A stretch of 64,000 nt of DNA from JAKPCT01 sp029553165 (GTDB lineage Bacteria > Bacillota > UBA4882 > UBA8346). Made by a program: the position numbers and the translations under genes. The stretch covers positions 32,962 through 96,961 of the forward strand of contig DAORZT010000001.1 of the NCBI GenBank assembly GCA_035359995.1. Direction: 5' to 3'. The notes below the pieces were generated by a model. That model worked only from the letters and a program-made list of their open reading frames with translations, was not told the origin of the DNA and searched no databases. Of this stretch, positions 23,431 to 31,795 are shown piece by piece. Every line of letters starts with the position of its first letter. The stretch's first letter is position 1.

Positions 23431-24171
23431 TTGGAAAAGGTGTTTGGAAGACCTGAAAGTCTTCAAGATCGAGTGAACCACTATTGCCCAGGTTGTACCC
23501 ATGGGATTGTCCATCGTTTGGTAGCCGAAGCAATTGATGACCTGCAAGTAAGAGAGAAAACGATTGGAGTTGCCCCGGTTGGTTGTGCGGTTTTGGCCTA
23601 TAATTATTTCAATATTGATATGCAACAGGCTGCGCACGGACGGGCTCCGGCAGTAGCGACAGGTATTAAAAGGGCTCTTCCGGATCGAGTCGTATTTACC
23701 TACCAGGGTGATGGCGATTTGGCTTCAATTGGTATGGCCGAGATCGTCCATGCCGCCAATCGTGGTGAAAATATAACTGTAATCTTTATTAATAATGCAA
23801 TTTATGGAATGACCGGCGGTCAAATGGCGCCAACAACATTGCCTGGTCAAAAGACCACGACTTCGCCGTTTGGAAGGGATACTGAGAAGACTGGATTTCC
23901 GATTAAAATGGTTGAGTTGTTAAATACGTTGCAAGCGCCGGCGTATTTAGCAAGAGTTAGTGTTCATGATCCCAAAAATGTCCTGAAAGCGAAAGAAGCA
24001 ATTCGGAAAGCTTTTGAAGTTCAAGTGAATGGTCAAGGTTTTTCGATGGTTGAAGTATTATCAACTTGTCCTACTAACTGGGGAATGACGCCGGTTGAGG
24101 CGTTAAAGTGGTTAGAGAATAATATGATTCCACAATTCCCACTAGGGACCATTCGGGAGGTGTCAAAATGA
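23431..24171 (+). CDS. korB: 2-oxoacid:ferredoxin oxidoreductase, beta subunit (TPP-binding)
   Basis: 246 residues. Carries the thiamine pyrophosphate/Mg site: GDGDLASIGMAEIVHAANRG followed by FINNAIYGMTGGQMAPTT. The N-terminal YCPGCTHG supplies cysteines typical of the cluster-binding region of these beta subunits. TTG start immediately after the korA stop, with AAGGAGG (23416-23422) 8 bases upstream. The end overlaps korC (ATGA). Confidence 0.88.
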   Translation: MEKVFGRPESLQDRVNHYCPGCTHGIVHRLVAEAIDDLQVREKTIGVAPVGCAVLAYNYFNIDMQQAAHGRAPAVATGIKRALPDRVVFTYQGDGDLASIGMAEIVHAANRGENITVIFINNAIYGMTGGQMAPTTLPGQKTTTSPFGRDTEKTGFPIKMVELLNTLQAPAYLARVSVHDPKNVLKAKEAIRKAFEVQVNGQGFSMVEVLSTCPTNWGMTPVEALKWLENNMIPQFPLGTIREVSK

Positions 24172-24704
24172 CTTTAGAAGCGATTTTTGCTGGTTTTGGC
24201 GGGCAAGGTGTGATGCTCATCGGGCAATTATTGGCTTATTCGGGAATGTATGAGGGGAAAAATGTATCCTGGTTTCCTGCTTATGGTCCGGAGATGCGCG
24301 GCGGTACTGCTAATTGTTCGGTAGTTGTTTCTGATGACCCAGTTGGTTCTCCGGTAATCTCGGAACCAGACGTATTGGTCGCAATGAACCGTCCGTCGTT
24401 AGAGAAGTTTGAAAAGTTGCTGAAACCCGGAGGAATTTTATTTTATAACACTTCCTTAATTGATATCAAACCACAGCGTACCGATATTAAAGTTATTGGG
24501 ATTCCGGCCAATGACATTGCTACCGAGTTGGGAAATGCTAAAGTTGCGAATATGGTAGTAATGGGAGCGATTTTAAAAGCAACCGGTGCTGTTGACCTGG
24601 AAACCGTAGTATCGGTACTCAAGAAAACGATGACCGGTTCAAAGCAATCGTTAATCCCACTTAACCGCACCGCTCTTGAGCGTGGGATGTCCTTAGTTAG
24701 TTAA
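24168..24704 (+). CDS. korC: 2-oxoacid:ferredoxin oxidoreductase, gamma subunit
   Basis: 178 residues. Family markers: FAGFGGQGVMLIGQLLAYSG, then SWFPAYGPEMRGGTANCSVV, and a VVMGAILKATGAVDLET segment. Binds between the alpha and beta subunits and may help bind coenzyme A. GGGAGGTG lies upstream of ATG 24168, and the gene overlaps korB by 4 bases. Followed by a terminator. Confidence 0.88.
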   Translation: MTLEAIFAGFGGQGVMLIGQLLAYSGMYEGKNVSWFPAYGPEMRGGTANCSVVVSDDPVGSPVISEPDVLVAMNRPSLEKFEKLLKPGGILFYNTSLIDIKPQRTDIKVIGIPANDIATELGNAKVANMVVMGAILKATGAVDLETVVSVLKKTMTGSKQSLIPLNRTALERGMSLVS

Positions 24705-24725
24705 TCTTTTGAAAATAAAAAAGAT

Positions 24726-24775
24726 ACACCTCCAAATGATAGCTTCAATGGTTATTATTTAGAGGTGTTTTTTTA
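24726..24775 (+). terminator. Terminator of the kor operon
   Basis: ACACCTC (24726-24732) pairs with GAGGTGT (24762-24768), extended by AAAT/ATTT around a long loop, then seven T. Confidence 0.8.
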
Positions 24776-24822
24776 TAATATAAAAGGAATTAAAGGAAAG
24801 ATGAAATAATTATGGAAATCTA

Positions 24823-24831
24823 TGATATAAT
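24823..24831 (+). promoter_or_regulatory. Extended -10 promoter of the panE-like gene
   Basis: TGATATAAT: a TGn motif directly before a perfect TATAAT (24826-24831). No good -35. The gene starts 42 bases downstream. Confidence 0.6.
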
Positions 24832-24872
24832 TTACAAGTAAATTCAATGCCTGGTTATTAAGGGGGATGCTG

Positions 24873-25832
24873 ATGGACGGGATTAATCATATTAGACGTA
24901 TCTGTATTTATGGTGTTGGTGGTGTTGGAGGTTATTTTGGAGGGATCATAGCGCATCAATTGGACCAGCGCAATGATCTAAATCAAGAGATATACTTTAT
25001 TGCCCGTGGTCCACACTTGGAGAAGATCCAAAAAGACGGATTGACACTAAAAACGAATAAACTAGGTACGATTAACTGTAATCCATCTGCGGCAACTAAT
25101 AATATTGAGGAATTGCCGGCCTTGGACCTGATCTTACTCTGTGTAAAAGGTTATGATTTAGAAGAAACAATTGCGCAAATATCCAAACATGTTGCTGCCA
25201 ATACTGTTATTCTGCCGCTATTGAATGGAATGGATATCTATGAGCGGATCCGGAAAGTCCTTAATGTGGGAGTGGTTTTACCTGGTTGCACTTATGTAAG
25301 CGCGGCAATCGAAGCGCCCGGTTTCGTTGCACAGACCGGGGAGAAAGCATTAATCGTCTTTGGAAAAGATCCGCAATACCCGGATTTTAAACCGGAGCCT
25401 GTTTTGGAGTTTTTTAACCAAATGCAGATCGATTATCAATGGCTGGAAGATCCGTTACCGGCTATTTGGGAGAAGTATCTGTTTATTGCAGCTTTTGCTC
25501 TGGTTACCGGTTATTCGGGTAAGACAATCGGTGCGGTCCTTGCTGATCCTTCATTAAAGGAAGTAACCAAACAAATTATGGAGGAGATCCGGCAATTAGC
25601 AGCAGTTAAAGGAGTAAAATTAAAGGATAGTGTCGTTGCTGATACATTAGATTTCGCCTCCCGTGTACCATTTGAGACTAAGACTTCATTTCAGCGTGAT
25701 TTAGAGAGTGGTAAAGGAAAGAATGAAGGATCGATTTTGGGAGCAGCAATTATCGAAATGGGGAGAGAATATGGTGTAAGTACTCCGACGACGGAAAAGG
25801 TGTATCAAGGGATCTTTGCAAAGCCATACTAA
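24873..25832 (+). CDS. panE: 2-dehydropantoate 2-reductase family protein
   Basis: NADPH-dependent reductase of the ketopantoate reductase family (pantothenate synthesis). 319 residues. Rossmann start CIYGVGGVGGYFGG, then LILLCVKGYDLEETI, the LPLLNGMDIYERI motif carrying the conserved Asn, a catalytic-type Lys in IWEKYLFIAA, and SFQRDLESGKGKNEGSILG near the C-terminus. ATG 24873 is chosen, 6 bases after AGGGGG (24861-24866); ATG 24867 abuts it. Many paralogues exist in this family, so the exact 2-keto acid is uncertain. Single-gene unit. Confidence 0.8.
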   Translation: MDGINHIRRICIYGVGGVGGYFGGIIAHQLDQRNDLNQEIYFIARGPHLEKIQKDGLTLKTNKLGTINCNPSAATNNIEELPALDLILLCVKGYDLEETIAQISKHVAANTVILPLLNGMDIYERIRKVLNVGVVLPGCTYVSAAIEAPGFVAQTGEKALIVFGKDPQYPDFKPEPVLEFFNQMQIDYQWLEDPLPAIWEKYLFIAAFALVTGYSGKTIGAVLADPSLKEVTKQIMEEIRQLAAVKGVKLKDSVVADTLDFASRVPFETKTSFQRDLESGKGKNEGSILGAAIIEMGREYGVSTPTTEKVYQGIFAKPY

Positions 25833-25879
25833 GAATATTAATTTTTTGATTTTTTAATTAAGAATCAGGAGGCATTGCT

Positions 25880-26416
25880 TTGAGAACAAAATTTATTATA
25901 ACAGTTATTCTGATCTTAGTTGGCGGGTTAATCGGTTGTAGGATGAATTTTCCTTCTCAAAAGGATGACCGTTCAATAATTGAACAGGAACCAGGTGATC
26001 AAGGTCAAAGTGATCCGGAAACCAGCGATCAAAGTCAAACTGATCCGGGATTTATTATCTTGGAAACCAATGATAATGATGGTTCAAAGGTGATCATTAA
26101 GGGATACTATGATGAACCGTTTTCGTTGAATGACAAAGACACAATCGTATTGCATGGGCTCAATCAGGGTGAGTTTATTGAGTTCATTGTCAAAGGTGAA
26201 ATCAGAAACTTTAAACATCTTGAATTGAAATGGGATGAAACCAAAGATGAATTGGTCGAAAAACGGATTATTAACCAGCTTGATCGTGTCAGCAATCAGA
26301 CAATTGTAATTAAAACTTACATGCCTGAAGGAATACCTTCTGAAAAAATCAAGTGGGAATCTGCTTCCGGAAAACCTTATGAATTTTTGATTGCCGAGTA
26401 TAATCTGGACGAGTAG
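25880..26416 (+). CDS. Hypothetical lipoprotein
   Basis: 178 residues with a type II signal peptide: basic MRTK, a hydrophobic stretch, and lipobox LIGC with Cys20. A low-complexity linker of repeated SDPETSDQSQTDP-like units follows (residues about 35-55), then a compact domain of about 120 residues with no recognised family. TTG start, AGGAGG (25867-25872) 7 bases upstream. The last 30 bases of this gene recur, with two mismatches, at 31730-31759. A terminator follows at 26452. Confidence 0.75.
   Translation: MRTKFIITVILILVGGLIGCRMNFPSQKDDRSIIEQEPGDQGQSDPETSDQSQTDPGFIILETNDNDGSKVIIKGYYDEPFSLNDKDTIVLHGLNQGEFIEFIVKGEIRNFKHLELKWDETKDELVEKRIINQLDRVSNQTIVIKTYMPEGIPSEKIKWESASGKPYEFLIAEYNLDE
26387..26416 (+). 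repeat. 30-bp direct repeat, copy 1 (end of the lipoprotein gene)
   Basis: The final nine codons and stop of the lipoprotein gene (LIAEYNLDE, stop). Matches 31730-31759 at 28 of 30 positions. Together the two copies bracket the ketosynthase/desaturase operon. Confidence 0.75.
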
Positions 26417-26451
26417 ATGAAAATTAAATAATCGAGAACAGTTTATAAGTA

Positions 26452-26480
26452 AAAAAGCTGTCAATTGACAGCTTTTTCTA
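26452..26480 (+). terminator. Terminator after the lipoprotein
   Basis: Perfect stem of AAAAAGCTGTCA (26452-26463) with TGACAGCTTTTT (26466-26477); the A/T ends serve both strands. The rest of the 26417-26771 gap holds only a weak 66-codon frame (TTG 26487 or ATG 26517 to 26687) that lacks a ribosome binding site and may be a degraded gene. Confidence 0.8.
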
Positions 26481-26771
26481 TTAGTTTTGGATTTCGACAA
26501 CCCGGTTGTTTTTGAAATGCAAGCAGATTTCTATTCATTAAGCGGGAAGAAGATGACTACCGCCCATTATTTGGAATCAAAGAAGTTGTATGGAAAATTT
26601 GTAATAACAAAACTGATACTCTTTAACCATCTTAGTTCCGAACAATATTGTGTTATTGAATATTCTGATATCAAACTCTTTCAGTAATTGTTATTTTCAA
26701 AACTATGGTTATCAAGTATAATAAATTAAGCTTTGGAAAGAAAAAATTAATTATTTGAGGGAAAAGGAACA

Positions 26772-27497
26772 ATGGGTAATAAAATCGCATTGATTACCGG
26801 CGCCAGTCGGGGTATTGGTTCAAGTATTGCTTTAAGATTAGCCGCGGATGGTTATGACATTTGGGCTAATTATAAGTCAAACCATGAAGCAGCAAATCAA
26901 TTGAAGGAAAAAATAACAGTTCTCGGTAGAGAATGTGTCTTACTTCCTTTTGATGTTGCCTCAAGCGAAGAGACGGATCGGGTGTTGCAACCGATGTTAG
27001 AAAAAGCCATACCTGAAGTTTTAGTGAATAATGCAGGTATTATCAGAGATGCGCTGATGGTTTGGATGACCGAGGACGACTGGCAGGATGTTATTGATAC
27101 CTCTTTAAAAGGTTATTTTAATGTAACTAAACGAGTACTTTTTGGGATGATGCAAGAAAGAAGAGGGACCATAATTAACATTTCATCAACTGCCGGTCAG
27201 AGTGGTATACCAGGACAAAGTAATTATTCGGCTGCTAAAGCAGGTATTATTGGTGCCAGCAAATCCTTAGCCATGGAAGTGGCCGGGCGTGGGATCAGGG
27301 TGAATGTTGTTGCACCAGGTTTTATTGAAACCGATATGACTTCCAATTTACCTATTAAAGAAATTCTCAATAAAATACCAATGAAAAGAATCGGAAGACC
27401 GGAAGAAGTAGCAGGAGTGGTTTCTTTCTTGTGTTCTTCTGATGCATCTTATATTACGGGGCAGGTTATAGCTGTAAATGGTGGAATCTATGTATAA
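26772..27497 (+). CDS. fabG: 3-oxoacyl-[ACP] reductase (FabG-type SDR)
   Basis: Short-chain dehydrogenase that reduces the beta-keto group of an ACP-bound acyl chain with NADPH. 241 residues. Motifs: TGASRGIGSSIA (cofactor), NNAG at about residues 84-87, catalytic Ser in INISSTAGQSG, and YSAAKAG supplying Tyr and Lys; C-terminal ITGQVIAVNGG is typical of FabG. First gene of a five-gene operon with overlapping starts: fabG, ketosynthase, FAD oxidoreductase, ketosynthase, ACP. The context suggests service of a dedicated acyl chain rather than the general fatty acid pathway. Confidence 0.88.
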   Translation: MGNKIALITGASRGIGSSIALRLAADGYDIWANYKSNHEAANQLKEKITVLGRECVLLPFDVASSEETDRVLQPMLEKAIPEVLVNNAGIIRDALMVWMTEDDWQDVIDTSLKGYFNVTKRVLFGMMQERRGTIINISSTAGQSGIPGQSNYSAAKAGIIGASKSLAMEVAGRGIRVNVVAPGFIETDMTSNLPIKEILNKIPMKRIGRPEEVAGVVSFLCSSDASYITGQVIAVNGGIYV

Positions 27498-28704
27498 AGT
27501 AGCGATTGTTGGATTAGGAATTGTTTCAGTTTTGGGTTCAGATCATGATACGGTTACTGAATCACTTAGTAAAGGAATATCGGGAATTGTTGTTGATCCG
27601 GAACGGATTGAACTTGGTTTTCGCAGCCCGCTTACAGGTAAAATTAAGGGTTATCAGAAACCGGAATTAAAAAACAAGCAGCTTCGGACGTTAACCGAAG
27701 AGGCTCTGCAGGCTTACAAAGCGGCAGTAGATGCATACTCGCAGGCAGGTTGGAGTCAGGAGGATTTAAATAATCCCCAGACTGGTTTAATCCTTGGAAA
27801 TGATAGTACTACAATTCCAGTCTCTGAATCGGTTGCGATTACTAAGGACGAGCGGCGAACGCTGCCAATTGGTGCTTCACGGATTTTTATGTCCCTTAAT
27901 TCTCATATTACTATGAATTTAAATACGCTACTCCAGACGCAAGGGGCCAGCTGGACAATTAGTGGAGCCTGTTCAAGTGGCGGGCACGCGATTGGTCAAG
28001 CTGCTGATTTGATTGCTTTAGGTCGGCAGGAAAGAATTTTGTGCGGTGGTGTGCAGGAAATTAATTGGCAAGCGGTGTGTAGTTTTGATGCTACTGAAGC
28101 GTTTTCAATCAGAGATGATGATCCTGCAAGAGCTTCACGTCCGTTTGACAAGGAGCGCGACGGTTTGGTACCTAGTGGTGGCGCGGCAATTATCGCACTT
28201 GAAAGAATGGATCTTGCTCAAAAAAGAGGAGCGACTATTTTAGGTGAAGTTTTAGGTTATGCTTTCTCTTCGGATGGTTATAAACTCTCTGTTCCTTCTG
28301 GAGAAGGATTGGAACGCTGTATGCGTGATGTCTTAAATCGCTCAAGGGTGGCAACAGCAGAGATTGATTATATTTGTGCTCATGCAACTTCAACTCCGGT
28401 AGGCGATCGAAAAGAAGCAGAAGCTATTTATAAGATCTTTGGAGCGGATATGCCTTGGGTTTCTTCACTTAAGGCAATGACCGGACATGAAATGTGGATG
28501 GCTGGTGCAGCGCAGGTTGTCTATTGTACTTTAATGTCCCGTGCCGGATTTATTGCACCTAATATTAACTTTGTTGAACAAGAGGCAGATGCTCCTACCC
28601 TAAAAATTGCGCGTGAAACGATTGCCAGCAAACCGAAGATTATGCTATTAAATTCAGCGGGATTTGGGGGAACTAACAGTTGCTTAGTGATCAAAGTGTA
28701 TTAA
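27490..28704 (+). CDS. Beta-ketoacyl-[ACP] synthase (first)
   Basis: FabF/KAS II-like condensing enzyme, 404 residues. The Cys-His-His set is present: Cys in ISGACSSGGHAIG, His in AHATSTPVGD, and His in MTGHEMWMAGAAQ, where the usual GHLLGAAG is altered. DKERDGLVPSGGAA matches the family's FDxxRDGFVxGEGA. ATG 27490 overlaps the fabG stop by 8 bases (ATG 27478 is in frame but poorly supported). It is divergent from housekeeping FabF: a shortened N-terminus and atypical second His loop. Probably works with the second ketosynthase and the ACP of this operon. Confidence 0.83.
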   Translation: MYKVAIVGLGIVSVLGSDHDTVTESLSKGISGIVVDPERIELGFRSPLTGKIKGYQKPELKNKQLRTLTEEALQAYKAAVDAYSQAGWSQEDLNNPQTGLILGNDSTTIPVSESVAITKDERRTLPIGASRIFMSLNSHITMNLNTLLQTQGASWTISGACSSGGHAIGQAADLIALGRQERILCGGVQEINWQAVCSFDATEAFSIRDDDPARASRPFDKERDGLVPSGGAAIIALERMDLAQKRGATILGEVLGYAFSSDGYKLSVPSGEGLERCMRDVLNRSRVATAEIDYICAHATSTPVGDRKEAEAIYKIFGADMPWVSSLKAMTGHEMWMAGAAQVVYCTLMSRAGFIAPNINFVEQEADAPTLKIARETIASKPKIMLLNSAGFGGTNSCLVIKVY

Positions 28705-30119
28705 ATTCATATGATGTTATTGTAATTGGTTCCGGGATCAGTGGGTTAACAATTGCCTTAATAATGGCAAAAGAAGGTAAGAAGGTTGCTTTATTTGAAA
28801 GAGATCGTGATATTGCACCTTTAATCCGACCATATCGGAGAAAAGGTTGTGAATTCAGTCCTGGTTTACATATCGTTGGGTGGATGGATCAAGGAGAAGT
28901 AATTGCTTCGTTTTTAAACTATTTACAGATTGATGACGGAGTTGAAACCAAACTATATCATAATGGTTTTGGGAATGTAATTATCGGGGCCCAAAAATAC
29001 ATGATTCCTCGCGGATTTGATAGTTTTGAAGCAAAACTCCATTCATATTTTCCGGAATGTCACCAAGCAGTCAAAGAATACATCAAAGCGGTAAAAGAGA
29101 TTAATGAACGGTCATTTTTATTGAACCATCAATTAGATATTGCTAAAGATACTGATCTCCAATTTAATGTGCTTGAAAAATTTTCTTTAAAAGAATTTTT
29201 AGAGTGTCATCAAGCTTCTGCAGAAATGATCGAAATGTTGGGGACCTTTAACAATGTCTTAATAGGCTCTACGGCTGAAGAAGTTCCTTTTGATACGCAT
29301 GCATTTGTGTTAGGAGGTTATTATCAGTCTTCGGGGGCCTTCACTATTAATGGGATCAATCGGTTACTTCTAAATTTTAAAAGAGAGCTTACGAATTATG
29401 GCGTTGACCTTTTTCTGAATTCAGAAGTTGCTGAAATCTTAGTTGATAATGAACGCAAGGTAACCGGAGTTAAAATTGCTAACGGCAATTCATACTTGGC
29501 TCCTTTGATAATTACTTCGTTTAATCCCAAATTGTTAATGGAAAAGTTGGCACCTAATGTATTACGTCCGATTTTTAAACGGAGATTAATTGAAGCTGAT
29601 AATACTTTTGGTTTATATACAGCGTTTTATAAGATTGACTCTGACGAAGAGCTTGAGATTGGTAATCTTGCTTATTACAATAGTAATACCAATGTTACAT
29701 TAGGAGCAACAATCAATAAATATGATAATGACAATATTATTTCGGTATTTATTGCTGAAAATGAATTAGAAATCCCTAATGATATTGAAGAAAGAAGATG
29801 GCGTGCTGGACAAAGGTTAAGTTTGCTTGAACAAACGATCTATGACGTGTTTCCGTTTTTAAGAGGTAAGTTAGTATTGTTGGATTATTTAAAACCATGG
29901 TCATTTGAGCGTTTTACCAAGACAGTAAACGGTTCAGCATATGGTATTAAACAAACAACGAAATCAGTGGGGTTTCAAAATCGGGTTCCCGTTCGGGGCT
30001 TGTATCTCGTAGGCCAGGCAATTTTCCCTGGATTTTTAGGTTCATTGGTTTCCAGTTTTAAAATGGCATTAGAACTGCTCGCCCCAGATGACTTTTGGTT
30101 GAAGGTGAAGAGAAGATGA
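28680..30119 (+). CDS. CrtI/CrtISO-like FAD-dependent oxidoreductase
   Basis: 479 residues. N-terminal dinucleotide-binding VIVIGSGISGLTIALIMAKE with an acidic strand end (LFERD), and C-terminal GLYLVGQAIFPGFLGSLVSS, which together are the FAD-binding ends of the phytoene desaturase / carotenoid isomerase / retinol saturase family. Inner pieces include EFSPGLHIVG and GGYYQSSGAFTINGINRLL. It probably desaturates or isomerises a lipid chain, here likely an ACP-bound or derived acyl chain given the operon. No carotenoid genes are nearby. TTG 28680 overlaps the preceding ketosynthase by 25 bases, GGGGG 9 bases upstream. By eye, more AT-rich than the kor genes. Confidence 0.8.
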   Translation: MLSDQSVLNSYDVIVIGSGISGLTIALIMAKEGKKVALFERDRDIAPLIRPYRRKGCEFSPGLHIVGWMDQGEVIASFLNYLQIDDGVETKLYHNGFGNVIIGAQKYMIPRGFDSFEAKLHSYFPECHQAVKEYIKAVKEINERSFLLNHQLDIAKDTDLQFNVLEKFSLKEFLECHQASAEMIEMLGTFNNVLIGSTAEEVPFDTHAFVLGGYYQSSGAFTINGINRLLLNFKRELTNYGVDLFLNSEVAEILVDNERKVTGVKIANGNSYLAPLIITSFNPKLLMEKLAPNVLRPIFKRRLIEADNTFGLYTAFYKIDSDEELEIGNLAYYNSNTNVTLGATINKYDNDNIISVFIAENELEIPNDIEERRWRAGQRLSLLEQTIYDVFPFLRGKLVLLDYLKPWSFERFTKTVNGSAYGIKQTTKSVGFQNRVPVRGLYLVGQAIFPGFLGSLVSSFKMALELLAPDDFWLKVKRR

Positions 30120-31372
30120 AATTAAACAGAGTTGTGGTGACCGGTTTTGGTGCTGTTTCTCCATACGGAAGTGGTGTTGAAGCATTATTCGATGGTGTAT
30201 TTTCTCATCGCTCCGGGATTTCCAATCTAGGTGAACAATGGCGGGAAAGTATTGCTGATATTATGTGTGAAGTTGGCGGTTTAATCACTGCTGATTTAAA
30301 TGAAAGACAGATTCCTCGAGAAATGAGGAGAAATATGGGGAGAGTTTCAATCCTTGCCTGTTTGTCGGCTAAAGAGGCTGTCCAAATGGCTGGATTGACT
30401 TCGGAACATTTTAATTCCGGTGATTATGGCGTTTCGTTTGCTTCAACAACCGGTAGCAGTAAATCAGTGATTGATTTTACCGGTCGGTTTATCCAAGAAA
30501 AGAGTCTGTCGTCGATTAAAGCCGGTCAATTTTTTCAGGTAATGTCTCATACCGCGGCTACTAATATTGCTTGTCTGTTTAATATTAAAGGAAGAGTGAT
30601 CTCTCCTAACAGTGCATGTTCATCTGCTGCTCAATCGATTGGACTGGCATATGAGACAATAAAGTTTGGTCTGCAAAAAGGGATGATTTGTGGTGGTGCT
30701 GAAGAATTACATGTTTCTACAAGCGCAACCTTTGATCTGCTTCAAGCAGCATCATATCATTACAACGATCGACCGAATGAGACTCCTAGGCCTTTTGATC
30801 AAGAGCGTGATGGAACCGTTTGTGGCGAGGGTAGTGGAGCATTGGTTATTGAGAGTGAAGCAAGCGCAAAAGAACGCGGTGCCAAAATATTAGGAGAAAT
30901 AATTGGTTTTTCTACCTTTGCAAGTGGAGAACATATGTCACGGGTAACGGAACGAGAAATCATCATAGGCTTAGAAAGACTTTTTCGCGAAAACAATATT
31001 TCGTTATCAGATATTGATTATATTAATGCTCATGGGACCGGGACAATACTTGGTGATATTGAGGAATCACTGGCATTGGAGGACGTTTTTACCAAAAAAG
31101 GATACAGCCCATATGTGAGTAGTTTGAAAGGTCATTTTGGTCACACTTTAGGAGCTAGTGCGGCATTGGAAAGCATTGTCTGTTTCGAGATGCTCAATCG
31201 AGAATGTTTGGTACCAACCAAGAATCTTGAGAATCCGGATGAACGATGTGGAAAGATTAACTATTTAACTGATTTTAAAAAATTGAAGATAGATTTGGTT
31301 ATGAAAAACAGTTTTGCTTTTGGAGGAATTAATGCTATTTTATTACTAAGGAGGTATACTAATGGAGACTGA
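30116..31372 (+). CDS. Beta-ketoacyl-[ACP] synthase (second)
   Basis: 418 residues, KAS II-like with a complete triad: Cys in SACSSAAQSIG, His in NAHGTGTILGD and His in KGHFGHTLGASAA. DQERDGTVCGEGSGALVIE is canonical, and the C-terminal NSFAFGGINAILLL is complete. More typical than the first ketosynthase of the operon. ATG 30116 overlaps the previous stop (ATGA), with GAAGGTGA 7 bases upstream; the in-frame TTG at 30095 is less likely. Its end overlaps the ACP gene by 11 bases. Confidence 0.86.
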   Translation: MKLNRVVVTGFGAVSPYGSGVEALFDGVFSHRSGISNLGEQWRESIADIMCEVGGLITADLNERQIPREMRRNMGRVSILACLSAKEAVQMAGLTSEHFNSGDYGVSFASTTGSSKSVIDFTGRFIQEKSLSSIKAGQFFQVMSHTAATNIACLFNIKGRVISPNSACSSAAQSIGLAYETIKFGLQKGMICGGAEELHVSTSATFDLLQAASYHYNDRPNETPRPFDQERDGTVCGEGSGALVIESEASAKERGAKILGEIIGFSTFASGEHMSRVTEREIIIGLERLFRENNISLSDIDYINAHGTGTILGDIEESLALEDVFTKKGYSPYVSSLKGHFGHTLGASAALESIVCFEMLNRECLVPTKNLENPDERCGKINYLTDFKKLKIDLVMKNSFAFGGINAILLLRRYTNGD

Positions 31373-31610
31373 GATTTTTGAAAAAGTTAAGAAAGTATTT
31401 GTTGATGAGTTTGAAATTGAAGAAAATATGATTACTCAGCAATCATTGATCTTTGATGAATTAGGACTTGATAGTTTAGATAGCGTCGATCTGATTGTTG
31501 CTTTAGAAAAAGAATTTGGTTTTAAAGTTGACCGGGCTCAGGACGGACCTATAATCGCGCAGATAAAAAGTATTCAAGACATTATTAATTATGTTTCATC
31601 AAAAAAATGA
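31362..31610 (+). CDS. Acyl carrier protein
   Basis: 82 residues, acidic. The 4'-phosphopantetheine attachment site is Ser in LGLDSLDSVDLIVALEKEFG, the standard ACP helix II motif. AGGAGG is 8 bases before ATG 31362. It is a dedicated carrier for the ketosynthase/desaturase operon; a separate housekeeping acpP is expected elsewhere. Last gene of the operon, followed by a hairpin at 31678. Confidence 0.9.
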   Translation: METEIFEKVKKVFVDEFEIEENMITQQSLIFDELGLDSLDSVDLIVALEKEFGFKVDRAQDGPIIAQIKSIQDIINYVSSKK

Positions 31611-31677
31611 GTTGCTTTTTTTAAATATTGTTAATGGTTGAAATAAAATAATAGAAAGTATTATATTTTGTATTGTG

Positions 31678-31710
31678 ACCTCTAAATACGATTGAATTGT
31701 ATTTAGAGGT
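31678..31710 (+). terminator. Hairpin after the ACP gene
   Basis: Perfect 12-bp stem ACCTCTAAATAC/GTATTTAGAGGT (31678-31689, 31699-31710) with a 9-base loop. The tract after it is AT-rich rather than pure T, so termination may be moderate. Confidence 0.65.
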
Positions 31711-31729
31711 TATTATATTATTAGTTTAA

Positions 31730-31759
31730 TTGATTGCCCAGTATAATCTGGATGAGTAG
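31730..31759 (+). repeat. 30-bp direct repeat, copy 2 (displaced lipoprotein gene end)
   Basis: Encodes LIAQYNLDE and a TAG stop, the same as the end of the lipoprotein gene 5.3 kb upstream except for one residue and one silent change. No upstream part of that gene remains here. Confidence 0.75.
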
Positions 31760-31795
31760 TGAGATTATTTTAATTTAAAAAAGGAAAGTGAAAAA

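Noticed and set aside
26487..26687. 66-codon frame between the lipoprotein and fabG
   Set aside because: No ribosome binding site and starts just after a terminator; coding character is weak. It may be gene debris.
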